Assembly (NCBI GenBank): GCA_018457135.1
Contig: JAGGDU010000009.1
Span: 1-64,000 of the forward strand
DNA from: Trichodesmium erythraeum GBRTRLIN201
GTDB taxonomy: Bacteria; Cyanobacteriota; Cyanobacteriia; Cyanobacteriales; Microcoleaceae
Length of the DNA stretch: 64,000 nt
Direction of reading: 5' to 3'
Shown here: positions 30,894-40,031 of the stretch, piece by piece
How positions within the stretch are numbered: the stretch's first letter is position 1
How the letters are laid out: each line of letters begins with the position of its first letter
Made by a program: the position numbers and the translations under genes
The notes under the pieces: model-generated
What the model saw: only the letters and a program-made list of their open reading frames with translations
Databases searched by the model: none
Told to the model about the DNA's origin: nothing

Positions 30894-31157
30894 ATGCCAG
30901 GTAGATTTGAAGGATTAAGTAACATAAAATGGAAGTTATTTAAAGATATTTTTCCTATTTCACCAGAAAATAAAGAGGTAAAGGTATGCCTCATATTCCA
31001 TTTCAATAAATACAATCATATCCTTCTCACTTCCCCAATAACAGGTTGTCGTGGTTGTGATGTAACAGCTTGAGAAATTTGGTATTCTAAGAGTTCACCA
31101 CACAGATAGTTGAAGCGTTAGGAAGAAGATGAAACTCTCAAACAACTACAAGGATGA
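30894..31157 (+). pseudogene. 5' stub of an IS5-type transposase (DUF4096-like)
   Basis: ATG 30894 opens MPGRFEGLSNIKWKLFKDIF, then ISPENKEVKVCLIFHFNKYN, then TSPITGCRGCDV, matching the order of IS5/IS1031 transposase starts (...RGKGMPHxPFR...ITGCRWxDVP). A stop follows, then the remnant LKR*EEDETLKQLQG. Only the first 85 codons or so remain, abutting the RTX remnant. No inverted repeats were recognised. Confidence 0.6.
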
Positions 31158-31159
31158 GT

Positions 31160-31707
31160 TTAAAGTGTATCATTACCATCACATCCTATGATTTCGTCAT
31201 TACCTTAACTACCAAAAAGTGTATCATTAACCGCATTTCCTGTGATTTGGTCATTACCTTCGTTACCATATATTATGTCATCACCAATTCCACCATAAAG
31301 TTTATCATGACCCGCGTCACCTGTAATTTCCTCATTATCGTCATCACCTAGTATTTTATCATCACCAATTCCACCATAGAGTTTGTCATTACCTCCTCTT
31401 CCTGTCTGCGTATCGTTTCCATCACCTCCCCCCAGACTAGGTCATTACTGTCATCACCACGAAGTATATCATTACTAATTTTTCCTTCTATTGAGTCATT
31501 GCCATGACTACCTAAAACTTTGTCATCACCAGCACTTCCTTTTATTGTGTCATCCCCAGAATTACCAAAAAGTTTATCATCACCTGCTTCACCTGTGATG
31601 TTGTCATTACCTTCGCTACCAAAAATAGAATCATCACTATTTTCATCAGAGAAGTTATCATTTTAACCTGTACCAGAAATAGTTATACCATCAGTTCCTG
31701 TTGACAT
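31160..31707 (-). pseudogene. Decayed RTX (hemolysin-type Ca2+-binding) repeat gene
   Basis: ATG 31707, preceded by a good GGAGAAC, opens MSTGTDGITISGTG, then a TAA. The frame then runs through about fifteen nonapeptide units of the G-x-D-x-(L/I)-x-G-x-x type (for example GNDNITGEAGDDKLFGNSGD and GGNDKLYGGIGDDKILGDDD). A frameshift lies near 31430, a second stop near 31215, and the end is at 31160-31162. Such repeats bind Ca2+ after type I secretion. The ORF is too broken to make the full protein. Its 3' end abuts the IS5-type stub. Confidence 0.8.
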
Positions 31708-32273
31708 ATTGTTCTCCTATTTTATTTGGTGTGTGTGATGAGTTGCTTTAATTTTTGAACTTAGATCCTACTTTAGTAACATCGTAGATAAACTTCACTT
31801 TGTTCTTATCTCTATTTTTATCAGAATTTACCTATTACCTCTTAACTCTATATTAGAGTGTATTTTTGATAATTATTTCAGATATTTACACTGCAATTAG
31901 TGTTTTTTTAAGTCCTGTTTAGAATTTATATATTTTATATATTTTGAAAGTTTGATACTATGATCATAATCATAATAATTTATAAGATTACTCACTGTTC
32001 GCCCATTTTTTTCAGTTATAGAACTTACGTAGTACCGCTATATGTAGTTTATTTAGGTTTTGCTTGGGGAGAATAAAATAGTAGGAACTTACCCAGAGTT
32101 ACTCCGTTAACCAAGAGGCTAGCTTTCCGAGATACAGATCCTATAAACCTTACCCCAATTTCCAACCTCAACAAAATTAATATAGTAACTCGCCCAAGCA
32201 CCAAAAAATGCTTGAAAAGTGATTTTACTTTTGATTAACCTTGGTATATTTAGAGTTATTCTTATTTCTGTGT
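31708..32273. other. Spacer, no gene seen
   Basis: AT-rich DNA upstream of the RTX remnant. It holds no recognised gene or repeat. Confidence 0.35.
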
Positions 32274-32591
32274 TTATTTTACAGAAACTACATTTACATC
32301 AATTGTATTATTGGTAGTACTTGAGCCTTGGTTATTCATATTAGATACTACTTGTGTATCTTTGCCCCGACGCAATTTAATAAAATCAACTACCATCTGA
32401 GAAACTTCTGTAACTAAAAGAGTTACAATAGCAATATCATCAATTTGTCCAATAATTGGGATAAAATCTGGAGAAATATCAAAAGGACTCAATACATAAG
32501 CCAATGTTCCAGCAATAATCCACCAACGATATTTAGGATTACGGATAGTATTGCGGTACCAAGTATATAGAGATTGAATGGAAAAGCTCAT
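32274..32591 (-). CDS. DUF1232 (YkvA-type) membrane protein
   Basis: A 105-residue protein with the DUF1232 core: W-W-I-I-A-G-T-L-A-Y-V-L-S-P-F-D-I-S-P-D, then FIPIIGQIDDIAIVTLLV (residues about 24-62). The S-P-x-D-x-x-P-D-F-I-P...G-x-x-D-D pattern is diagnostic. It is probably an inner-membrane protein with two helices and a polar, Asn-rich C-terminal tail. Function of the family is unknown. It lies downstream of rlmD on the same strand with a 142-nt gap and could share its transcript. Confidence 0.88.
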   Translation of the reverse strand: MSFSIQSLYTWYRNTIRNPKYRWWIIAGTLAYVLSPFDISPDFIPIIGQIDDIAIVTLLVTEVSQMVVDFIKLRRGKDTQVVSNMNNQGSSTTNNTIDVNVVSVK

Positions 32592-32733
32592 TTAATTATC
32601 CTCAAATTTAAAAGTTGCTTATATATTAAATAATCCCAGAGTTTAAAGCACTATGTCAGTGCTAATATTAACCCTCAGTTTTTCTAGAAAATTCTACAGT
32701 TAAAATTCAGGAATTTAGTTCAATAAATTTGTG

Positions 32734-34191
32734 TTACAGCTTTATTAGAAATGCAGCACACTCAACATGGGCAGTTTGAGGAAAAAAATCTACAGGTTGT
32801 ACCTTGTTCAAACAATATTTACCAGTTGAACAGAGAAATTTTAAATCACGAGCCAAAGTAGCAGGTTTACAGCTAATATATACAATTCGCTCAGGTAGAA
32901 TTTCCAGCAAAGTCTCTAAAACAGAGCGATCGCAACCTTTCCTTGGTGGGTCTAACAAAACTATATCTGGTTTGACCTCCAATTGAGGCAACAAACGCTC
33001 AACTTTTCCTTCATAAAAGTGTACATTTGTCAAGTGATTAATTTTAGCATTAAACTTAGCCTGCTCAATGGCCACTCCTTGCACTTCTAAACCAATGACC
33101 ATACTTTTTCTCAATTTTATTTCTGATAAATCTTCTGTCACTATATTCAGAGATTCATTATAGTTAATATCAACTTGCTGTAAATATTTTGCCAGAGATA
33201 AACAGAAAGTACCTACTCCACAATAAGCATCAACAATAATCTCAGAGTTACTCAAAGCCAACTCTTGAATAACTATTTCTACTAACTTTTCAGTAGTCTT
33301 TGTATTTACCTGAAAAAAAGTATTAGGAGTCAATTGAAATTCTAAACCACTAAACTTTTCCCGCACATAAAACCTACCAGCAACACAAACAGTTTGTTGA
33401 CCAAAAATAGTATTTGTTGCCTTTGAATTATAGTTTAAACAAACACCCACTAACCGAGAATAATCTTCCAACCATTTCTGGGCTTGAACTGTAATGCCAG
33501 GTAATAACTTTTCTGGATTTTCCTCACTACCATTAACCACCAAAGTTAATATAATTTCCCCTGTTTTTTCCCCTATTTTCAAAGATAAATGACGTAAAAT
33601 ACCTATACGTTTATGTTCATCATATATTTTCCATTTTCGCCTAGTAATATCCTGTTTTATCTCTTTTAGCAAAGGGTTAAAACGTTGGTCTTGAATCGGA
33701 CATTGATTTAGATTAATCAACTTATGGCTACCCTTTTGATAATAACCTGCTTTCACCTCACCTTCATTAGAAATACTCAAAGGATATGTAACTTTGTTGC
33801 GATATCCAAAAGTTGATACAGATGCCAAAGTAGGGTCAACTTCTGGTAATTTTAGCCCTCCTATTCTTTCTAAAGCTTGAATAACTTGATTTTGTTTTGC
33901 TTGAAGCTGATATTCATAACCAACATGTTGCCATTGACAACCACCACACTTATCCGCTACAATACAGTAAGGTTTTATCCGTTGTTCAGACCCTTCTAAA
34001 AGTTGATGCATTTTCCCATAGGCATATTTAGGTTTGACTCTTGTCAGGCGGGCAAGTAGACGATCGCCAGAAACTGTATTAGGCACAAATACCACTTTTT
34101 CATCATAACGACCCACTCCATCACCACTATCTGTTAAATCCGTGATAGTTATTTCTACTAGCTGACCTTGTTGCCAAAATGATGTGACCAA
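32734..34191 (-). CDS. rlmD: 23S rRNA (uracil-5-)-methyltransferase, RlmD/RumA type
   Basis: A 485-residue TrmA/RlmD-family RNA m5U methyltransferase. Seen: N-terminal TRAM domain (QLVEITITDLTDSGDGVGRY), a [4Fe-4S] cysteine set YCIVADKCGGCQWQH plus Cys in NLNQCPIQDQRF, the SAM-binding FFQVNTKTTEKLVE and VDAYCGVGTFCLSLAK, DIVLLDPPRKGCD, and the catalytic Cys in VYISCKPATLARDL. An inserted stretch (NESLNIVTEDLSEIKLRKS) interrupts the Rossmann part between the SAM motif and GLEVQGVAIEQAK. The Fe-S cluster separates it from TrmA. The exact uracil modified (1939 or 747) is not certain. Confidence 0.9.
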   Translation of the reverse strand: MVTSFWQQGQLVEITITDLTDSGDGVGRYDEKVVFVPNTVSGDRLLARLTRVKPKYAYGKMHQLLEGSEQRIKPYCIVADKCGGCQWQHVGYEYQLQAKQNQVIQALERIGGLKLPEVDPTLASVSTFGYRNKVTYPLSISNEGEVKAGYYQKGSHKLINLNQCPIQDQRFNPLLKEIKQDITRRKWKIYDEHKRIGILRHLSLKIGEKTGEIILTLVVNGSEENPEKLLPGITVQAQKWLEDYSRLVGVCLNYNSKATNTIFGQQTVCVAGRFYVREKFSGLEFQLTPNTFFQVNTKTTEKLVEIVIQELALSNSEIIVDAYCGVGTFCLSLAKYLQQVDINYNESLNIVTEDLSEIKLRKSMVIGLEVQGVAIEQAKFNAKINHLTNVHFYEGKVERLLPQLEVKPDIVLLDPPRKGCDRSVLETLLEILPERIVYISCKPATLARDLKFLCSTGKYCLNKVQPVDFFPQTAHVECAAFLIKL

Positions 34192-34446
34192 TTTTTAATA
34201 ATCCCTTTTCACTAAGTCAATCTTATCTTAAAAGTTTTTCATTTTCCCCATGAGTAATTATTTTTAGTCTATCTCTAACAATTGCTTTTTACATCTTCCC
34301 TGGCTATTTTTATTGAGGGGAATTATACCGAGGTGAAACTCCTGCGACAAGTAGACGTTTTACCAGACACTGCACCCACGGGAACCCATGAGAGGAGAGA
34401 TAGAATAGATAGTTAGGGGATAGAGCTTGATTAAACTTCCCTGGCG
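34192..34446. other. Spacer upstream of rlmD
   Basis: No gene. It precedes the dispersed repeat and should hold the rlmD promoter on the minus strand. Confidence 0.3.
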
Positions 34447-34572
34447 CGTCCGTTTTTTGTTTGGTAACTGTTCCCCCACGACCAGACTAAATAAATTAAT
34501 AAATCAAATAACATATTTACTCAAAAAAAACAACTAAAAAGTTATGCCATGGGCGCGGAAAGCTTTCAAAGC
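34447..34572 (-). repeat. Dispersed repeat, copy C
   Basis: On the minus strand it reads GAAAGCTTTCCGCGCCCATG, AACTTTTTAGTTG plus T8, TAAATATGTTATTTG, TTAATTTATTTAGTC, GTGGGGGAACAGT and AAAAAACGGACGCG, following copies A and B in order. It ends about 170 bp before apcD exon 1. Confidence 0.5.
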
Positions 34573-34738
34573 ACAAGCAAATTTTTGAGTAATATTAATA
34601 TTATTTTGAGGTTACATTCTTTATCCCTGTCGCGGAGAGTATAACAGAAACTTTAAAGTTAAGAATAAGAATTAGACTAGAAACTCATTTATATTCTATA
34701 CTCAAAATGAAATATAACTCTAAAAAAAATCAATAATT

Positions 34739-34746
34739 ATGAGTGT
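34739..34746 (+). CDS. apcD: apcD exon 1 (8 nt)
   Basis: ATG AGT GT, immediately followed by the group II intron 5' consensus GTGCGAC. Joined to 37371, it gives ATG AGT GTA GTT AGT CAA, that is MSVVSQ, the normal start of allophycocyanin alpha-B. No other start upstream of the 3' exon supplies these residues. The exon is far too short for gene finders, which would start the protein at the internal Met encoded at 37450 and lose the first 29 residues or so. Confidence 0.9.
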
Positions 34747-35349
34747 GTGCGACTCGTTGGCCACTAAACCATGAAACAGGCTATAAATGGCCACCCCAAG
34801 TCAATACATGAGGACAACCTCCGACTTGTGTATAACTCTTATGATCTTAGAGGTGTAATTCCTCTCGCCTTGTTGTTAGGTTGACAGCATAGGCCACAGG
34901 GTAGAGACTGAACATCAATCCCTGAAGCTGGCCTAAACGGGGTCAAAGCTTTAACTACCAAATAAGTGAGACTCCAAGCAGAGACTGACAAGTGGACGAA
35001 CAGGAAGGTAATCAAACTCTCGTTAAATTAGACCATTCCAAAGGTAGCTATGGAGTGAAAGACATTATGTCAGAGGAATTATGGATAACTTTATATGCTC
35101 GGAGTTATCAACAACCAAATAAAACCCTCCGGGAGATTTTACCCCACTAAATCAGTCGTAATAAAGGCATAAGGGAACGAGAAAAACTCTCTAAGACACC
35201 TAAGAATAAATTATAGGTCGAGAACTTAGGAAGCCATTCAAGGTCAATCTACACAGTTAGTCGTAGGTCTTAGAGAGAGCAGGATTGGGTAAGAAGCAAG
35301 ATTAGCAGACGTACCCACTGTTAGACGTAATGTAAAGCAATGATTAGCA

Positions 35350-37350
35350 ATGAATAAAGCTAAAACACTAAAAAGAAACTTAGGAAACCCTCAACCATTT
35401 TTAAGTGTGGCATGGGATACAGAGGATATACCGTCTCAAGTTAGTATCAATCTAACTCTTAAATGGAGAGACATAGACTGGAGGCGGGCTATGAAGAATG
35501 TATTTAAGTTGCAAAAGTTAATTTACAGAGCATCCAGCTGTGGCAAAATTCGCAAGATGCCTAGATACCAAAAACTTCTGACCAAAAGTTATTACCCTTT
35601 GTTGCTAACTGTTAGATGGGTGAGACAGGATAATCAAGTTAAAAACACCGTCGGGGTAGATGGTATTAAAAATCTACCACCAATGCAACGTTTTAATTTT
35701 GTGTACCTACTCAAATCACATTCCCTGAAAGCCATTCTAAACCCTAGAGTCTCAATACTAAAGCAAGGGTTAAATGCAAAATTTTCCTTAAGCATCCCAA
35801 CAATGTACGACCGAGCATTACAGGGCTCGGTCAAGCTAAGTATGGAACCAGAGTGGGAGAAACGCTTTGAACCTAATAGTTATGGTTTGGGACTAGGACG
35901 ATCAACCAATGATGCTATTGAAATCATCTTTACCAGCATCAAGAATAAATCTAAATACTTTCTTGATGTTGATATATCCAAATGTTTTGATCTATTTGAT
36001 CTAATTAACCATGATGCACTGCTAGGAAAAATTAAGAAATCATCCTACAGACGACTAATCAAACAATGTTTAAAGTCTAGAGTTTTAGACAATAATCAAT
36101 TCTACCCACCCCAACAGCTCCTATTCACCTACCCCGACAGCTTCCTTCTCGGAAATAGATGTGGGTTGGTTGAGTTGGATACAGCACAGGGAGAGGTAAT
36201 GAGTCCTCTGCTAGCAAACATCACCTTACACGGTATAGAGAAAAGACTAATGGAGTTTGCCAAAACCCTAGATTTGAAAAATAAAAAGGGTGCTCAAATG
36301 AGCTGGCAATCGAAATGTCAAAGTCTAATTCTAGTAGACTATGTAGATGAGTTCGTAATTCTACAGGAAGATATCAAAGTACTACTGCAAGCAAAAACCG
36401 TAATGCAGGAATGGTTAAACCAGGTAAGATTAGAATTAAAACAAGAATTGACCAGAATTGCCAACGCTCTAGAAGAGTATAAAGGGAACAAGCCTGGATT
36501 GGACTTCTTCGGATTCACAATGAGGCAAGGTCAGGCAAAGATAGCAAAACTTGGATTTCAAACCCTGATTAAATTGTCCGCTAGAAGTATTAAAACTCAT
36601 TACCGGAAACTGGCAGAAAGATTTGATTCATACAAAATTGCACCAGTCAAAGGATTAATTGCTAAACTTAATCCAGCTATCAGTGGATGGGTTAACTATT
36701 TCTCAACACAAGTAAGTACTAATAAAATATTCAACAAACTGGATATGCTTCTGTGGAAGAGACTATGGTGTTGCGCAAGTAGACAGCATCCAAACAATTC
36801 AGCCACCTGGGTTAAACAAGAGTATTTCCCGAATATTGAGAATGGAAATTGGATTCTCCCGCGGGGCGAATATATGCTAAATCAATACTCTGATGTTCCC
36901 ATCATAGGAGACATCAAAGTAAAAGATAATAACTTAACACTAGATGGTGACTGGAATTATTGGACTAGCAGAGTTGGCAAATATTCAGGGGTAAAAACAG
37001 AGACTTCAAAATTATTCAAAAGTCAGAAGAATAAATGTGCATTTTGTGGATTGACCTTTAGAGTAACTGACCTAATAGAGGTAAACTATGTAATACCTAA
37101 GTTTAAAGGTGGTGACAACATACTAAGGAATAAACAATTGTTGCACCAATATTGCCACGAGACTAACATTGCTTTAAATCACAAGAGCTATCTAATAGGC
37201 AATTCACAGGACTTACCTGAATGTTACTTATGGGTTAACGATATGCTGACACTAAAGCAGGGATGTACCCTTGAATTGGGACCTCTAACAGAGGAGCCGG
37301 ATGAAGCGAAAGTTTCATGTCCGGTTCTGAAGACAAGTCGGGTAGGGTGA
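35350..37350 (+). CDS. Group II intron-encoded maturase/RT-like protein, catalytic sites altered
   Basis: A 666-residue intron protein. N-terminal region WRDIDWRRAMKNVFKLQKLI, reverse-transcriptase fold (TMYDRALQGSVKLSMEPEWE, NSYGLGLGRSTNDAIEIIF, YFLDVDISKCFDLFDLINHD), maturase domain X (KLNPAISGWVNYFSTQVST and LLWKRLWCCASRQHPN, about 435-490) and a C-terminal HNH module with Cys563, Cys566 and QYCHETN. Key changes: the YADD box reads Y331-V-D-E334; the usual QGG of RT motif 4 reads Q-G-E at 280-282; the HNH D-H-I reads N579-Y580-V. It probably supports splicing but not retrohoming (inference). The frame runs on through domain V to a stop inside domain VI, so its true functional end is upstream. 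Confidence 0.92.
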   Translation: MNKAKTLKRNLGNPQPFLSVAWDTEDIPSQVSINLTLKWRDIDWRRAMKNVFKLQKLIYRASSCGKIRKMPRYQKLLTKSYYPLLLTVRWVRQDNQVKNTVGVDGIKNLPPMQRFNFVYLLKSHSLKAILNPRVSILKQGLNAKFSLSIPTMYDRALQGSVKLSMEPEWEKRFEPNSYGLGLGRSTNDAIEIIFTSIKNKSKYFLDVDISKCFDLFDLINHDALLGKIKKSSYRRLIKQCLKSRVLDNNQFYPPQQLLFTYPDSFLLGNRCGLVELDTAQGEVMSPLLANITLHGIEKRLMEFAKTLDLKNKKGAQMSWQSKCQSLILVDYVDEFVILQEDIKVLLQAKTVMQEWLNQVRLELKQELTRIANALEEYKGNKPGLDFFGFTMRQGQAKIAKLGFQTLIKLSARSIKTHYRKLAERFDSYKIAPVKGLIAKLNPAISGWVNYFSTQVSTNKIFNKLDMLLWKRLWCCASRQHPNNSATWVKQEYFPNIENGNWILPRGEYMLNQYSDVPIIGDIKVKDNNLTLDGDWNYWTSRVGKYSGVKTETSKLFKSQKNKCAFCGLTFRVTDLIEVNYVIPKFKGGDNILRNKQLLHQYCHETNIALNHKSYLIGNSQDLPECYLWVNDMLTLKQGCTLELGPLTEEPDEAKVSCPVLKTSRVG

Positions 37351-37370
37351 CTTATCTGGCTTAGTTTAAC
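37294..37370 (+). ncRNA. Group II intron domains V and VI
   Basis: Domain V 37294-37327: 34 nt, GAGCCGGATGAAGC stem side, GAAA tetraloop (37308-37311), pairing GTTTCATGTCCGGTTC. Domain VI 37331-37370: 12 consecutive pairs including G-U, then A and GTTTAAC. This is the catalytic core and branch-point helix. Confidence 0.9.
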
Positions 37371-37848
37371 AGTTAGTCAAGTTATTCTCAAAGCAGATGA
37401 TGAATTACGTTACCCCAGTAGTGGGGAACTTGAAGCCATAAATACTTTTTTGAAAACAGGTGAGCAGCGTGTTAAAATTGCTACATTGCTTTCTGAAAAT
37501 GAAAAAAAAATTGTGGACAAAGCTAGTCAGGACTTATGGCGCAGGCGTCCAGATTTTATTGCCCCTGGTGGTAATGCTTTTGGTCAACGCGAACGTGCTT
37601 TATGTCTTCGTGACTATGGTTGGTACCTGCGTTTGATTACTTATGGGCTATTAGCTGGGGATAAAGATCCTATTGAAAGTATTGGTTTGATAGGTGTTCG
37701 GGAAATGTATAACTCTCTTGGTGTACCGGTTCCTGGAATGGTAGAGTCGATTCGTTGTTTAAAGGAAGCAAGTCTTTCTTTACTTGATGAAGAGGATGCT
37801 AAGGAAACTGCTCCTTATTTTGACTATATTATTCAAGCAATGTCTTAA
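37371..37848 (+). CDS. apcD: apcD exon 2: allophycocyanin subunit alpha-B
   Basis: ApcD is a terminal-emitter subunit of the phycobilisome core that passes energy to photosystem I or II chlorophyll. Exon 2 continues [18 protein letters not shown] and ends [12 protein letters not shown]. With exon 1 the protein is exactly 161 residues, the standard ApcD length. The phycocyanobilin-binding Cys81 is present ([16 protein letters not shown]), as are [10 protein letters not shown] and [17 protein letters not shown]. The features distinguish it from ApcA. Correct expression requires removal of the 2624-nt intron; regulation is therefore likely to depend on splicing. Confidence 0.95.
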
Positions 37849-39092
37849 TTTTTTTGGCTTCTTGTAGCTTTTTTGTTCTCTAGGTAGGGATTTTATCACT
37901 AAATCCCTACAGACAATTTTTTTGAGTTTTGAATAAGAAATAACTCCCATTCCCCACTTCAAAATATAGTAAATAGAATATAGTAAATAGATAGTATAAG
38001 AGAGAAATAGCAATTGATTAAGTATTAATACTGGTAACAAAGAAAAATTGCTATGACTAAAACATTCAAAATAAAAGGTGATTTAGGTGAGGTCGAAAAA
38101 AAACTTTTCAAACAAATAAAATCGGTTTAAGTCGGAGTAAAACTCCATTAAATTTAAGATTAGTTGATTCAAAAATAACTGGAAAAAAAACATTATTTCT
38201 CCTAGATAATAACCCTAAAAAAAACACGGGAAAAAACTTTGATAAATACAATTTTAATTGGTTAAATTAGATATCTGTTTTAACCCCTGAACATATAAGA
38301 CATGAATGGATTGAAAACATTGAAAGATCTATTGTATATTTGGTCTATCTGTCAGACGACACTACTGTTTTTTTACCCCAGTTTTCATGCCTTTTAAAGT
38401 TTGCCTAAGTTATTGTTTTCTGATGGTATCAACCAGTAAATATTAACCCATTATTAATCCCAAAGGCTTCATTTATTTTTGGAGATGTTAGAAAGGCATT
38501 ATCAAGCTTAATTATATCGGATATTTTAGAATTATCAAACCTTGTTAGAGCTATTGTTCCTATTTATATTTAGAGAGGATTTTTTTTCAGTTAATTTTTG
38601 TATATCTCAAACATTAGTTGCAAGAAAATCTCCCGTATTGGGTTTTTCAAGACTTACTTTTTATTAATAAATTTTTAAGCGATCGCCTCAATATTTTTTC
38701 CATTCATTTAATAGTAATAAAAATACCTATATAAAAGAAATAGCCCTAAATTTTATTGTGTTCTTTTTCCGCTCTTGCACTCTTTATCAGATAATCTGAG
38801 AATAATTTATGTTTCACTTGATCAATAGTTTTTTCTATTTTTAGTACTAATTTTTTTTTAAATTCCAGACTAATATAACACAGACTATATAATTTTTATT
38901 GATTGAGACGAAATTTACAGACTTTGCTTGCCTTTAATCACTTAATTATAGTGTAAAATAATTCAATTTTTAATCTGCTTTCAGATTAAACTATACTACA
39001 GATTTAAATTACCCATTAGTTGCAATATATTCTGTCCTATTGTTAGAAATATTAGCCTAGAGTAGCTTAATTTTTGATATCAAATGATCTAT
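37849..39092. other. Long spacer with a possible unidentified gene relic
   Basis: No intact gene. On the + strand from ATG 38053 several short frames read protein-like (TKTFKIKGDLGEVEKKLFK; then in another frame RLVDSKITGKKTLFLLDNNP; then VLTPEHIRHEWIENIERSIV near 38280-38340; then SLIISDILELSNLVRAIVP near 38500-38560). Their order on one strand suggests a decayed gene of about 500 bp, but no family was recognised. A HIP1 octamer lies near 38678. Confidence 0.3.
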
Positions 39093-40031
39093 TTATGTAT
39101 TTTCTATTACACCACTAATAATCCCTATTAAAATTAATATCCCAAAGGCTAATCTATACCAAATAAATATCCAGGTATCCTGAGTTTGTAAATATCTCAT
39201 CAACCAAGAAATTGCAATATAAGAGAAGATAATAGCAGAAAAAACTCCAGTGAGAGTTGCTACTAAACCCACACTTCCAAACCCTTCATCTAAAAGCGTT
39301 TTCAATTCAACTAAACCTGCTAAAGTAATTGCCGGAAGGCCCAGTAAAAAAGAAAACCGTGCTGCTGTGGATCTTTCTAATCCTATAAACAACCCTCCTG
39401 TAATAGTTGAGCCAGAACGAGATACTCCAGGAATTAATGCTAATACTTGAGCTAGACCAATTACTATACCATCTCTAATATCTAGTTTTTCAAAGTTACG
39501 TTTCCGGCTACCAATTCGTTCTGCGATAACTAATAACAAGGCCATAATTATTGAAGCTATGGCGATCGCTACTGTACTTCGCAATCGAGAATTATCAAAA
39601 TCTGGAATAAATACTTTGATCAACAAACCAAAAAATACTATTGGTATAGTACCCAACCCTATACTGACCAACATTTTCAAATCTGGTGACTGGTAGTCTG
39701 ATGTAATTATGGACTTGTATGCACCAAATGTAATTTTTGTCAAGTCATTCCAGAAATACCAAACTATTGAAACAATACTACCTAGTTGAATAACTGCAGT
39801 AAAAGCCACACCAGGGTCTCCCCATCCAAGAGCTACAGGGATAATCTTGAGGTGAGCAGTACTACTAACTGGAATACATTCTGTCACACCTTGTACCATT
39901 CCCAGAATAACTGCCTGAAAAATAGTCAACTGTTCAGAGTCAACTATAGGGTTAGGGCAACATGACTGGCCGATTTTTTCTAGAGATATAAAAATTAGAG
40001 CAGTGAAAATGAATGCACAGAAAAATTTCAT
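39093..40031 (-). CDS. uppP: Undecaprenyl-diphosphate phosphatase UppP (BacA)
   Basis: An inner-membrane enzyme that recycles the lipid carrier of peptidoglycan and other wall polymers. The 312-residue protein has an extra N-terminal hydrophobic segment (about 1-33), as in cyanobacterial members. Then come the family's two signature regions: GMVQGVTECIPVSSTAHLK with catalytic Glu and the S-S-T-A-H-L motif, and PGVSRSGSTITGGLFIGLER with the catalytic Arg/Ser. About eight membrane helices follow. A start at the first or a later Met cannot be separated; the long form is retained because the extension is a clean membrane segment. Confidence 0.94.
   Translation of the reverse strand: MKFFCAFIFTALIFISLEKIGQSCCPNPIVDSEQLTIFQAVILGMVQGVTECIPVSSTAHLKIIPVALGWGDPGVAFTAVIQLGSIVSIVWYFWNDLTKITFGAYKSIITSDYQSPDLKMLVSIGLGTIPIVFFGLLIKVFIPDFDNSRLRSTVAIAIASIIMALLLVIAERIGSRKRNFEKLDIRDGIVIGLAQVLALIPGVSRSGSTITGGLFIGLERSTAARFSFLLGLPAITLAGLVELKTLLDEGFGSVGLVATLTGVFSAIIFSYIAISWLMRYLQTQDTWIFIWYRLAFGILILIGIISGVIENT

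Larger units (their letters stand above)
34747..37370 (+). mobile_element. Group II intron interrupting apcD
   Basis: A 2624-nt group II intron. The 5' end is GTGCGACTCG. The 3' end has a canonical 34-nt domain V at 37294-37327 (GAGCCGG...GAAA...CCGGTTC with the catalytic AGC triad at 37295-37297), then a domain VI helix with arms AAGTCGGGTAGG and CTTATCTGGCTT, an unpaired branch-point A eight bases from the end, and the terminus GTTTAAC at 37370. The reading frame of the intron protein fills domain IV. Exact boundaries are set by restoration of the ApcD reading frame. Bacterial-like or chloroplast-like ORF class is inferred. Confidence 0.92.

Noticed and set aside
31154-31351. Rightward open frame
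   Set aside because: It is the antisense of the RTX nonapeptide repeats, which explain its regular composition.
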